Shown here in pieces: positions 45,831 through 56,000 of a stretch of 64,000 nucleotides of DNA (within the stretch, counting starts at the first letter, position 1; each line of letters begins with the position of its first letter). The DNA comes from Sugiyamaella lignohabitans (taxonomy: Eukaryota; Ascomycota; Dipodascomycetes; Dipodascales; Trichomonascaceae). The stretch spans positions 4,650,001-4,714,000 of the forward strand of contig NC_031674.1 of the NCBI RefSeq assembly GCF_001640025.1, written 5' to 3'. The notes under the pieces are model-generated. The model saw only the letters and a program-made list of their open reading frames with translations. It made no database searches and had not been told where the DNA came from. Position numbers and translations under genes: made by a program.

Positions 45831-46774
45831 TTAAACTTCGGTACGCTTCTTAACAAAGTCCCACAAACTCTTTAGCAGACGATCAGGCAAAGTACATAAA
45901 TCCATATGGAACTCTCCCTCATCAGGTACATTTTTAATATACATATCAGGAGTCTTGTTGTTGTTGACCATTGTGACGACTTCCAAGAGGTCATCCTCGC
46001 CAAGCTTTTCCAGACCATCGGCTAATCTCTCCAAATCAACTGAGCCTTTCTCAATGGTTTTAGTTTTCTTTCTTAATTTGTTTCCATCATCTTCACCTTT
46101 ACGCTTATCACCGGTGGCATAATCAGTGCCGCCTGCCGAAGTACCACTGGCGCCAGGAGCATTATGTCCGGGTACAGGACCTGATTCTGCTAGCAGTTTA
46201 AGCAGACCCGGTCTATTAGTGGGGAATTCTAATAAATGATCATTTTTATATTCATTTGTGGCGAAGTTGAGGTCATGGCTCAAAGTATGTTCTCCGCTCT
46301 TGTCGACCATGTGAAGTACGATACCCAAATCGAACTCACCCCAACCTTGTTCTTCAATTTTGAATGGGACCTTTTTCAATACTTGACTTGTTAGATTACC
46401 AATTCCTTTGCAAATTGATGTTTTCATATGACAAAAACAACCGCTAAATACCTATGCTTTGCCGCAAATTAGAGACAAATAGGCCTAGAATACGATACTT
46501 ACCTCTCGTGGGGTTCTGAAATGTTGGGTGTAGTTTGTATGTGACTCTATCGAAAACATTGGCAGGATATTCTTGACCATCAGCTCCCACAATGGAGATT
46601 TGAATACTCCACTCACGCATTGGGAACCCTTCTTGTACTGGGGGTACATCTTTGAGGATATGTTGCCTAGTGGTAACGCGAACAGTTCTTTTCAGAGTCT
46701 AAAAAAGTTAGATTCCAGAATGATAATTTCTAATAGCTGCCTTTTGCAGCAAATATTCTACTTACTTCCGGCAT
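45831..46774 (-). CDS. TAF14: YEATS-domain protein Taf14
   Basis: Shared subunit of TFIID, TFIIF, SWI/SNF, INO80 and NuA3; the YEATS domain reads acylated histone lysines. 251 residues from three exons: 46766-46774 (only nine bases, M-P-E), 46503-46698 and 45831-46381, with introns of 67 bases (46699-46765, GTAAGT, TCTAAC branch) and 121 bases (46382-46502, GTAAGT, TCTAAC branch). The splicing is supported by uninterrupted YEATS homology across both junctions: KRTVRVTTRQHILKDVPPV, FPMREWSIQI, YKLHPTFQNPTR, then VPFKIEEQGWGEFDL. The C-terminal ~80 residues, after a Gly/Ala/Lys-rich linker, form the helical ET/BET-binding-like domain. S. cerevisiae Taf14 is 244 residues. Confidence 0.93.
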
Positions 46775-47386
46775 TTTTTACTGAACTACTACTCTATTGA
46801 ATACGATTAAAAAGTGCACTACGAAGTTTTTCAACTTTCAAATTTCGACTTTCTAACTTTTCAAATAATTGATAGGTTCGCCGACAGTAATAATTCTTAG
46901 AATATACTACGTCCTGATTTTTTGGGGTTTTTTGTTAATAAAATGTGATGTTTTGCGACTAACAGCGGGGAGTGAGCGAGAAGTGAGCGTGTGTTTCGCA
47001 AAGAAATTCTGAGGGTTATGGCGTTTCCTGCGAGTTTGGACTTAGGCCATGGAAACAGTGGAAGCTGCTGCTACTGTACTGGCTGCTAGTCATTGGGATG
47101 CATGACTTGCTAGGAACACCCAATACGCGGCAATACAATAATGGCCGGAATTGAACTCCCAAGCTCTAAACAGATAAATATTATATATCTTCCCTTATTT
47201 AAACTAAAATAAGTATTCCTAATGGTGATGGATGTTTCATTTCATCGTTAACTCCTTTATAGGAGGGCTCAAGATTTCTTTGTCAAACGAACGATAAAGT
47301 TGGATAAACTACAACCTGTAAATAGTTAAATAATTCGGGGGCAGGTACGCTTAGTCTGATACCTGTGTTATCTAGAATGTATATTT
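46775..47386. promoter_or_regulatory. TAF14 upstream region
   Basis: 612 bases between the TAF14 start and the 3' end of the next minus-strand gene. No coding frame recognised. A T-arm-like string near 47143-47160 was examined as a possible tRNA and rejected. Confidence 0.4.
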
Positions 47387-48529
47387 TCACTGGAAAAGAA
47401 ATAAGGCTATCACCAGTGTCACAGCCAAGGCGGCCACTGGTGATTGAAAATGAGTGGTGCCAGAGGACGACGATCCCATCTCCGATTCAGACTCTGATTG
47501 AAGTGCAAAGAGCTTCACTGTCAGGGAACTAATGTTTGTTTTATCAAAATCAGTCATGTTATTAGTGTCACTCACATTGTCCGATGAAGGAGAGTTATCC
47601 GAAGGGTTGTAGTCTTCGTCGTCTCGCTTTGAGAGATTCACTTCGTAGTCATCATCATCACTGTAGTATTCACCGGACTGCAGATAATCATCATCTTCCT
47701 CTGGAATGTTCTCAAAGTTTACTTCCATAAGGTCTTCGCTCTCATCGTCTTCTTCCTCCATACTTCGGGCCGAAAAATATTTTGTAAGTGACTCATCATT
47801 GAGATTGTCATCATCAGCACTTGACAGTATCTGTACACTCAGATGATACTTCTTATAATTCTCGTCCCAGACCTGGGTGTACTGAGCCAACGATTGAGGG
47901 ATAACTTGCTCGTCCATATTCCCATTTGAATGCCAATGGGAATCGTCTTTAAGAGAGGGTGACTTGCCTGAATCATCTGTAATTGTTTTCTTATTACTGA
48001 TGATTGTACTGGTGCTTCTTGGGATTGAACTGCTAATCACTTTTGTACCAATACCATAGCCATATCCGACATCAGAAACACTGTGTAACCCAGATACTAA
48101 TTCTTTTTCAGTGGTAGTCCCAGCACCAGGATGCTGAAATCCCTCCCCACCCGGTCTTGATATGACACTCAAATCATTACCACTATTCGGAACTACTGGT
48201 CCAACTGGCCCGATAGGGTGTACAATTGGCATACCAGAAGCCGTTGGTGAATCAATGTTGCTAGCAATTTTTCCAGGAATATAGACATTTTCAATCTCGT
48301 TGTCATTATTTTCTTCAGTAGATCTAGGGCCCATACTAGAACCAACCAAAGGCACAGCTGGTGAGGGAGGCAGAGAAGAGACAATGGGGAGGACGGCATC
48401 CTCCTTTGCAAGGTCTATCAATTCGGCATTTCCCAGATCAACTACATTTTGAATCATATGATCAATAGGATTTCCCACTCCTTGGCCCACAAACAAGCCG
48501 GCAACTACTACCAATTCCAGAATAGTCAT
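47387..48529 (-). CDS. Predicted secreted GPI-anchored protein, unrecognised
   Basis: 380 residues from the ATG at 48529. A hydrophobic N-terminal signal (TILELVVVAGLFVGQGVG) and a C-terminal hydrophobic tail (SPVAALAVTLVIALFLFQ) preceded by a small-residue SSSSG stretch fit GPI attachment. The middle is Ser/Thr/Pro/Gly-rich (about residues 60-190), then strongly acidic (about 240-320) with a KR dibasic at LSKRDDED that a Kex2-type protease could cut. NxS/T sites are present in the last 70 residues. No enzyme domain is seen and I do not recognise the family. Cell-wall or membrane-mannoprotein is the natural inference. Confidence 0.7.
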   Translation of the reverse strand: MTILELVVVAGLFVGQGVGNPIDHMIQNVVDLGNAELIDLAKEDAVLPIVSSLPPSPAVPLVGSSMGPRSTEENNDNEIENVYIPGKIASNIDSPTASGMPIVHPIGPVGPVVPNSGNDLSVISRPGGEGFQHPGAGTTTEKELVSGLHSVSDVGYGYGIGTKVISSSIPRSTSTIISNKKTITDDSGKSPSLKDDSHWHSNGNMDEQVIPQSLAQYTQVWDENYKKYHLSVQILSSADDDNLNDESLTKYFSARSMEEEDDESEDLMEVNFENIPEEDDDYLQSGEYYSDDDDYEVNLSKRDDEDYNPSDNSPSSDNVSDTNNMTDFDKTNISSLTVKLFALQSESESEMGSSSSGTTHFQSPVAALAVTLVIALFLFQ

Positions 48530-48676
48530 TTTTGTATCAGTTGATGATCTAAATGAAGAGATTCTCTGAAACTGCGAAAAGTTGAGGAGTCATTTCACTC
48601 ATTATGATATTCATTGGCTAGCATAATTGAGTCTTGATCTTTCCATAATCTGGAACTTCTTGTGCGTAATTTATTG

Positions 48677-49646
48677 CTACAGGCTAATTTTAGATCTTAT
48701 CTCCTTAGCAATCTTATGATAGCATTGTGAGTGTGAGCTATCAGGAGAAGCTACAACAATTGGCTTGCCTTTGTCACTACTAGCACATATATCCGCATGT
48801 AGGGGTATAGAACCCAGAATATCCAAACCTCTAGATTTCGCTTCGGCAATTGCACCATCATGCCCAAATATATGCGTCTCATGGTTACAATTTGGACAAA
48901 CAAACATACTCATATTTTGGACCATCCCGAGTATTGGAATGTGCACTTTATTGAACATATCAATTCCCCGAACTGCATCTATCAAAGCAATATCTTGCGG
49001 TGTAGACACAATCACAGCCCCATCTATAGCGACTTGCTGAGCCATTGTAAGTTGTACATCACCCGTTCCAGGGGGCATGTCAAGAATTAGAATGTCCAGG
49101 TTGTTCCAATCGACCTCAAACAGCAGTTGTTCGAGTGCTTTTTGGACCAAAAGACCCCGCCACGCCACGGCCTTCTCTGGGCTCACTAAAAATCCCATGG
49201 ACATTGCTTGCAATCCGTAGTTCATCATTGGTAACAAGTGGTTATCTGCATAAATATGTTAGTCTTCTAAGCCATCTATGATCACATTTTACCTTACCAC
49301 TTGATATTCTCGGCTCCCCTGACAAATTTAACAGCTTTGGGATCGAAGGGCCAAAGATATCAACATCAAGTATCCCGACCTTGAGGCCCTGGTTAAACAA
49401 TGCCAGTGCCACATTGACGGATACAGTTGACTTTCCAACACCCCCTTTTGCTGACGATACTGCTACCACTTTTTTCACTCTCGGAATTGGTTTCCTAGTC
49501 AGAATTGGACTTGGTCTTCTTTTTGGAATCCGGGGAAGTCCCTATAAACTCATTAGTATAGTTTCATTTATTCTGATATTTACATAACCAATTTCACATC
49601 TCACCTATTTACATACTAAAGGGTTATCGTGTCTTAAAACACGCAT
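48677..49646 (-). CDS. IND1: Mitochondrial P-loop Fe-S assembly factor for complex I
   Basis: Mrp/NBP35-family ATPase that delivers [4Fe-4S] clusters to respiratory complex I; present in complex I-bearing yeasts and absent from S. cerevisiae. Exons 49617-49646, 49298-49541 and 48677-49245; introns of 75 bases (GTATGT donor 49616, TACTAAT branch) and 52 bases (GTAAGG donor, GACTAAC branch). From the ATG at 49646 it has 280 residues. Signatures: HDNPLGLPR start, Walker-A/deviant KGGVGKS (about 42-48), [34 protein letters not shown] with the CPNC cluster motif, IPLHADIC. The start exon lies inside the 3' end of AIM41, in the same frame, and offers only ten residues before the conserved segment, so the natural N-terminus may lie upstream as a fusion with AIM41. 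Confidence 0.9.
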
Positions 49647-50195
49647 TGTAGAGAATTTTCTTTGACCCAGCTGTTTCTTGATAGCCTGGACGACCTGACC
49701 TTGTGATGCTTTCCACTCTGACTCAACTTGGGGCCACGAGATATTCGACATAATTTTTCCCATTGAACTTTTATCTGAAACATCAAGTGCCAAACCTTTG
49801 ATGAAATCATTAACTCTAGATGCAATTTCTTCGTCACTGGCGACTTCGACTTTCTCTTGAAGTTCCTCCAGAACAGCTATTTCGTTTTGTTCTTGTTCAA
49901 CCAAGTCCAGTCGATTGCCAGCATGGTACTCTTCAATAGATTTCTGACGTTTCTTGATCAATGTGTTAACGAGGCTATGGAAGCCAATATCTGTTGTAAC
50001 TGAGTCTGGCTTATCGATATTGGCATTTTTGATGGCTGCCATAACCGCCCGTATAGTTGTTTTTCTAGTAACATCCCCAGATTTCATAGCAGTTTTCAGG
50101 TCTTGTCGAACAATTGCCATAATTGGGGGTTCTGTAGATGCATATCTCACAAATCTGGAGGAAACAATTGCCTGACGACGAGAAATTGAAAACAT
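49605..50195 (-). CDS. AIM41: Mitochondrial GatB/YqeY-domain protein
   Basis: Mitochondrial protein of the YqeY family, related to the tail domain of the amidotransferase GatB; the biochemical role is unclear. 196 residues from the ATG at 50195, chosen because it opens a clear presequence (MFSISRRQAIVSSRFVRYAS); the frame continues upstream to 50348 but overlaps the MSS1 start. YqeY elements: IVRQDLKTAMKSGDVTRKTTIR, KRQKSIEEYHAGNRLDLVEQEQ, MGKIMSNISWPQVESEWKAS. The family domain appears to end near KKQLGQ. The last ~18 codons ([18 protein letters not shown]) are shared with IND1 exon 1, and the stop TAG (49607-49605) lies just inside the IND1 intron. Confidence 0.85.
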   Translation of the reverse strand: MFSISRRQAIVSSRFVRYASTEPPIMAIVRQDLKTAMKSGDVTRKTTIRAVMAAIKNANIDKPDSVTTDIGFHSLVNTLIKKRQKSIEEYHAGNRLDLVEQEQNEIAVLEELQEKVEVASDEEIASRVNDFIKGLALDVSDKSSMGKIMSNISWPQVESEWKASQGQVVQAIKKQLGQRKFSTMRVLRHDNPLVCK

Positions 50196-50333
50196 TCTGG
50201 AGTCCCTAGTGGTGTTTCTGGAGTTGGGATTCTCAACATACATACAAAATGTTAGATTTGCGGCTGAAATATGCAGGTGGGAACCTCCGTCAATATTTTT
50301 TTTTTCGATATTTTGTTGATAAATCGGACCGTG
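50196..50333. promoter_or_regulatory. 138-base bidirectional promoter AIM41(-IND1) / MSS1
   Basis: The only sequence between two divergent initiator ATGs, both starting proteins with mitochondrial presequences. It contains a 10-base T run. The stretch is short enough that the two genes are probably co-regulated. Confidence 0.55.
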
Positions 50334-52049
50334 ATGGCTCTTCGCCACTTTGAAAAAACTGTTTTAAGATGGCGGTCCTGTTCAATATTATCTTGCTATA
50401 ACCTGGCATCTTCTGGGTCGTTATTATTTTCTCTGTCTGAAAAAAGGGCCTCTCTTAGGACCTACAGTAAGATCAGCGCTAGATCCTATTTGGAGGATTC
50501 AGTAGAAGGTTCAACATTAGGAGGAAGACATTCGGGAAACTTCCAAGTTAATGATGGTCATCATCCAACAATATATGCGGTATCTACTGCCCCTGGTAAG
50601 GCAGCTGTAGCAATCGTTAGAGTATCAGGTACATTGGCCAAATATGTGTTTCAACGATTATCGCGAAAAAATGAACCAGTCCCTAGGGTTGCACAACTGA
50701 ACAGGCTGTATAGTGTATTCTCACAAAAACAACCTGAATTTGGAAAACATTTGGGCGAAAGATCAGAAAATTTAGGAGTCCTAGATCATGCATTAACGTT
50801 ATATTTTGAAGGGCCGAATTCATACACGGGAGAAGATGTTCTTGAACTGCATTTACATGGAGGAACCGCTGTCGTGAGGGCTGTACTAGGTCAAATAAAA
50901 CTATTACATAGTGCTGAAACTCCTATTCGGTATGCGGAGGCGGGTGAGTTTACGAAACGTGCCTTCCACAATGGTCGCTTGGATCTTACTGAAGTTGAAG
51001 GTATCAGAGATATTATTGATGCGGAGACCGAGCGGCAAAGGGAGGTAGCAGTTTTAACAGCTGGGGGCCAAGCTAAAGCAATTTATGACCAATGGCGAGA
51101 ACGAATTGTCAAAAATGCTGCATTATTAACTGCTCTGATTGATTTTGCAGATGATAATGCTGAGATTGAGTCTACATCTCAAGTCATTCTTGAGGGTGCT
51201 CGATCCGATATCAAGGCTCTTTTGCAAGATATAACTGCCTATTTTTCCGAGATACAAAGATCTGAATTAATAAGGTCTGGTATAAAAATGAATTTCCTAG
51301 GGCCTCCGAATGCAGGAAAGTCTTCACTTCTGAACTTGATCGTCCAAAGAGATGCTTCAATCGTGAGCGATGTTCCAGGTACAACAAGAGATATTCTTGA
51401 AGTGGGAATGAATGTAGATGGGTACAAAATTGTTTTTGGCGATACAGCGGGGATTAGATCATTAGAGAATCAAGTAAATGATTCTATGGCACTGATAGAA
51501 GCCGAAGGTATTAGAAGAGCAAGAAAAAGATTTCAAGCTAGCGACGTAATTTTGGCAGTTATATCTGTCGAATCTCAGGGTCAAGAAAGCATCTCAGATA
51601 TATTTAAAGAAATCTCAGAGGTCAATAAACCCACAGTTCTTGTTGTAAATAAGATGGATCTAGCAAAAGATGCTGATAGAGAGTCGATTGTAACGTTCTT
51701 TTCAGAAACTTGTGGATTACCTAAGAACAATATTGTACTTGTGTCATGCAAAAGTGGAGAAGGGATCCAAGATTTAAACGAAAAACTATCTAACATTTGT
51801 AAGGATCTTACTTTTACATCAGACGGATCGATACCATTGGGTGCTTCTCAGCGAGTCCAAGATCTGCTAGAGTCTGATGTGATTGAAGGGCTGAAAAACT
51901 TTGAAACAAGTCTCGGAAATGACGATGTTGTTCTTGCGTTAGCTGAGCTTCACACTGCTGTTGAGGGTATCGGTAAGATAACTGGCAGGGGGGTTGCTGT
52001 TGACGAAATTTTAGGTGTGGTCTTTGGCAATTTCTGTATTGGAAAGTAG
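50334..52049 (+). CDS. MSS1: Mitochondrial tRNA-modification GTPase (MnmE/TrmE family)
   Basis: With Mto1 makes the 5-carboxymethylaminomethyl(2-thio)uridine wobble modification in mitochondrial tRNAs. 571 residues from the ATG at 50334, which opens an arginine-rich presequence (MALRHFEKTVLRWRS); an in-frame ATG 63 bases upstream is less likely. Domains: N-terminal tetrahydrofolate-binding part (PTIYAVSTAPGKAAVAIVRVSG, then PNSYTGEDVLELHLHGG and GEFTKRAFHNGRLDLTEVEGI), helical domain, inserted G domain with GPPNAGKSSLLN, DVPGTTRD, DTAGIR and NKMD, and the family-defining C-terminal CIGK. Head-to-head with AIM41. Confidence 0.96.
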   Translation: MALRHFEKTVLRWRSCSILSCYNLASSGSLLFSLSEKRASLRTYSKISARSYLEDSVEGSTLGGRHSGNFQVNDGHHPTIYAVSTAPGKAAVAIVRVSGTLAKYVFQRLSRKNEPVPRVAQLNRLYSVFSQKQPEFGKHLGERSENLGVLDHALTLYFEGPNSYTGEDVLELHLHGGTAVVRAVLGQIKLLHSAETPIRYAEAGEFTKRAFHNGRLDLTEVEGIRDIIDAETERQREVAVLTAGGQAKAIYDQWRERIVKNAALLTALIDFADDNAEIESTSQVILEGARSDIKALLQDITAYFSEIQRSELIRSGIKMNFLGPPNAGKSSLLNLIVQRDASIVSDVPGTTRDILEVGMNVDGYKIVFGDTAGIRSLENQVNDSMALIEAEGIRRARKRFQASDVILAVISVESQGQESISDIFKEISEVNKPTVLVVNKMDLAKDADRESIVTFFSETCGLPKNNIVLVSCKSGEGIQDLNEKLSNICKDLTFTSDGSIPLGASQRVQDLLESDVIEGLKNFETSLGNDDVVLALAELHTAVEGIGKITGRGVAVDEILGVVFGNFCIGK

Positions 52050-52317
52050 ACGACTATTTTACTAAGATGTGACTGTTTACCCCAGCTTTTGTGAATCGGA
52101 TGCTGTTGATGATAACCCTAATATGGCTGTCTAATGTTGATCTCGCAGATCCTGGGCAGGCTGCATAGGTTGGTTAAAGGGTCAAAAGCGTCCTATTGGC
52201 CTGTTCTAACACACGTTTGTGGTTTGAGTTGTATTTTTATTTATTATATGTTCAAAGATTTTTTTATTTTATTTAGGCTACTAGTATTAATATATAACTT
52301 TAGCAATCATGTTCCAG

Positions 52318-52809
52318 TCAAGGTTTAGGCACTTGCGCTAATAGTTGTCTAATATGTTGATTGAACCAGTACTTTTGAACTGTCTTAGCATCTAAATCCT
52401 TGGCTCCAGAAATCAATCCTAAACAACTCGAACTTCCACAAGTACAATTGAATGACTGTGCCATTTCCCACTCACTACTAGGGTAAAAGAAAGTAATTGC
52501 ATCTCCTACCGCAATGTGCTTGATTGCACGCACTTCATACTTAGAGACGTCAAATACGACGTTTGGATCACACGAATGATTGCAATAGAGCAAGTCAGAG
52601 TTTAACTCAATGTGCTCAGTAGCAGAAACCTGTACTGTTGAATAAGCAACATTTTGGGCTTTAGTGTAGCCGGTAATCTTCGTTACCACTTCGTTGGGAG
52701 CAAAAGCCCGTGAGCTTATAGCCCTTGAGGTAAATGAACCGGGGTTTACTTCCACAGCCAATATACCAGGGTGGGAAGGCTGCTTCCAAAATGGCTCGAT
52801 TACTGTCAT
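52318..52809 (-). CDS. Small SET-domain protein with post-SET cysteines
   Basis: 163 residues from the ATG at 52809, intronless. The short SET fold shows LLYCNHSCDPNVVFDV and AIKHIAVGDAITFFYPSSEWEM, followed by a CTCGSSSC post-SET-like cysteine cluster (zinc ligands). These are the residues needed for a lysine methyltransferase, although the pre-SET part is missing and the domain is near minimal size. Similar stand-alone SET proteins occur in filamentous fungi, plants and bacteria; the substrate is unknown to me. It is convergent with MSS1, which ends 268 bases to its left. RIF1 follows upstream on the same strand. Confidence 0.75.
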   Translation of the reverse strand: MTVIEPFWKQPSHPGILAVEVNPGSFTSRAISSRAFAPNEVVTKITGYTKAQNVAYSTVQVSATEHIELNSDLLYCNHSCDPNVVFDVSKYEVRAIKHIAVGDAITFFYPSSEWEMAQSFNCTCGSSSCLGLISGAKDLDAKTVQKYWFNQHIRQLLAQVPKP

Positions 52810-53096
52810 GGTCTAACTTAAAAAAATTTTTTTTGACGGGGAGGTGAATTTTGGAAGAACAGAGCAGTTTCTGAGAAATATCAACATTGCACCGTAGTTG
52901 GCATGTGAAATGTATAGGTTAGATATTGCATGAAGGCATGGGCGCCGTACATTTCATCGGCAATTATTCGGCTTCGGCATTATTTTTATATGCCAATTCT
53001 ATTCTATTCAATAAAAGATTTCTATTTTTCATTACAAATATCATTAATATACAAATGTACAATAAATAAAGTTGGTCGTTAAATAAAGTAATATTT

Positions 53097-56000
53097 CTAC
53101 CTGCCTTTCATGCTTGCTTTTCTCGTTCTAAGAAGAAGTTGCATTAGCTGTGACTCGAGCTCAAAGCAAGCTTCCGGGCTGAAACCGTCAAAAGTATCAT
53201 CCATATTGCTATCCCAATCAGTTTCCTTTATGAGACTGAGAATTTCCCTTTGGCTCAGCTTCCTTTCTGCTAATTTCTCAGTCTGGATTTCTCTCGATTG
53301 CAGCTCAGGCTTAGAGGCTTCCACGGTTTGAGACCACCCATCAACGGAAGGGTTGGTCATTACTTTGATATTTAGGCCAGTTTGGGTTCCCTCATCCACT
53401 TTCATAGTTGACGCCTCATCTAATGGAATCAATGTAGCTTCAGGAAGCTCTTCCTGGGAAGGTGGTGGTGAGACCAATTCGTCACTTACTAACTTCGGTT
53501 TAGTATTGTAATCAACCAGTACAACAGCCTCCTCTTCTTCAAAGCTGGAGCTAGGAGTAGATTCTCGACTGTCGCTATCATCCGTCCTTCTCATTTTCGA
53601 AACTGGGGTACCACGCCTGCATCTTCTTCCCCTCTTTCTCTTGCGAAACCCTTCTGCATATTCAGATTCGTCCATCATTTGCTGCACGTTGCTCATGGAC
53701 AGTAGCGGTTGTGAAGGCTTTTCTCTAAGAATAATAACCTTCTCGTCATCGCGGGTAGAGTCAACATGAACTGGGCGAGAATCTTCGTCTGAGATAATTG
53801 GCGATATCAAAAAGTTTCCAGCAGATTCTTGAGTTTGGGACTGAGAATCTGGAATAGATTCCACCACACCCTCCATCGGTTTCATGACGACTCCCGGCAT
53901 ATCGTTCAATTCATCAGCGGTATTAACCTCAAGCATAGAAACCGCTGCATCGGACAACTGGGTCTCAGGAATTGAAAGAGCAGAATCCCTTTCAGATAAT
54001 AGAGAATCTGAGATTTCATTAGCAGATTCCATTGAGTTGGGGGTGGGGCTATCCAGGTGGTTAGACTGAACCAAAGCGAGAAGAGAGGAAGACTCGATTT
54101 CATGTGGCAACTCGACAGGTTGAGTATCATTCTCAAAATCATCCCTAGCCAGATAATCATAGCTATCAGGGATCGCTTCTAGCTGAGGAGTGGCCGAAAG
54201 TTCCACAGGTCTTACTCTATTGGCCACTGCTCTTTCTAACGGTGAAGAGGCTGGCTCGTGGGGGGTCACAGGAGTCTTCACTGCTGAGCTTGAAAGCAAA
54301 AAGCCATCTTCTGCGATCTTCGCTTCCGGTGTCTGCTGACGGATGGGAGGCGGCTCACTAAATGATGCCATGAATGAAATGGTTTCAGCATTATTGGGTG
54401 TAGTATTGGTCGATGAAGCCCGTCTACCCGAGGTTGTGGGTGCCATTGCGGGAAACTTTTTTGGCAAGGTGACTTTATAAACTCTACCCAGACGAACGTT
54501 ATTAAGGGCCAGAACCAATTCGTCAGAATAAGGTGCGTAACTAACACTTTTATGACCGAATAACTTATTCCATATAGGAACAAAAGAGGCGACCACTGCA
54601 GGTAGTTGGGATTGGAATGCATGAGAGAACACTGGTGAGCAAAACTGAAAGAGGTCAAGTTTGCTTAGTTTCGCCTGTCCTAGAGATATGATGGTCTTGT
54701 ATAGATCGATAACAATCAAGATTCTTGAATTATCGGCTTCATTTTCTTTGCAGGGATTAATCAATAATTGAGCCAGTGCACCTGAGACGGAACGAATCAA
54801 ATCCCACTGTTCATCGGGGTTTTTTATCTCTGTTATAAAGTTTTTCATATCGACAATGGTAGGCGAGTTCAAGTAACGAACATCATATTTTCCATCTCTG
54901 ACAGTTATGGCTGCCCTTGAAAAAACGCTAAGGACAGAGGGCCACCCAACTATTTGACCCAGGTGGAAATATAGAGCATAGCACCTCATCGCGAAGGTAT
55001 AAAGAACGGATGGCATGCAATCACCCAGAACTGGTGACTCCAAAAAAGACTGAACTTCAGCTGAAATCACAGATTCCAACCCTTTAGCGCTCTGGGAAAT
55101 ACCAACCAAAAATGACTGCCAACACTGGATCCACAACCTGCTATGCCTTATCGAAATTTGAGACCTATAATCGTTAGCAAACTATACGTATACGTAAACC
55201 ACAAAAAAAAAGATAGAAAAATACACACCTTGCGGGCCACGATAACAAGTGAATAATCTGTATCCATTCATCTTCAGAAGGAGTTACGTTAGCATTCATA
55301 ATCTCACACAATACCTGTTCACAAATAGCTCCCCATACATCTGCATTCTCGACGGCAGATGGAAATATCTGCGTCAAAAACTGAACCTTTTTTGGGAATC
55401 CTATTAGATGCTCCCTTGTCATATGAATAAATTTCAAGACAAATTCCGCTACAAACTGAGGCCGCTGAACTTCTGATAGAGATTTAACTTTGGACATGGT
55501 CATCTTCCACAAGTGAAACACAGGGGTGTCCGCCTTGTTCGGGTCCGCCTTTCTAGGAGAAATTCGTGAACTACCAAGTGACATACTATTGTTGCGGAAC
55601 CTGGGAGACACGATGTACTGGGGGGAAGAAAACAGCTCGCCCGAAACTTGTGGCGATTCAGAGGGCCTTGTAATTTCAAGACTCTTTTCAGTGAACTGTA
55701 AAAACCCTATGCTATCGATCGAGGACTCGACAAATTTGAAGATCTCAACATTCGTAGGTGAAAGAGAAGAGCTTGGCACAGTAAAGCAAAAATGAATAAA
55801 GTTACAAACAGCAGCTATCAGCGCCATTGTCTCGGTTGAAGTATAAATCTCTCTCTGGGATGCAAGTTTACAAGAGTTTATCATGCTGGAAGTAATTTCA
55901 GTTACTGTTTCCCAAGGAACCTTCCCGATAGCTTTCTCCTGTAAGAACTTGAAAATTCTAGCACAATTTGCGTGTATCCATTTAGAAGGAAACGCTGGCA

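Noticed and set aside
47130..47175. tRNA T-arm-like string (GAGTTCAATTCC on the minus strand)
   Set aside because: The T stem does not pair beyond one or two bases, and no D arm, anticodon arm or matching acceptor stem is found 70 bases away.
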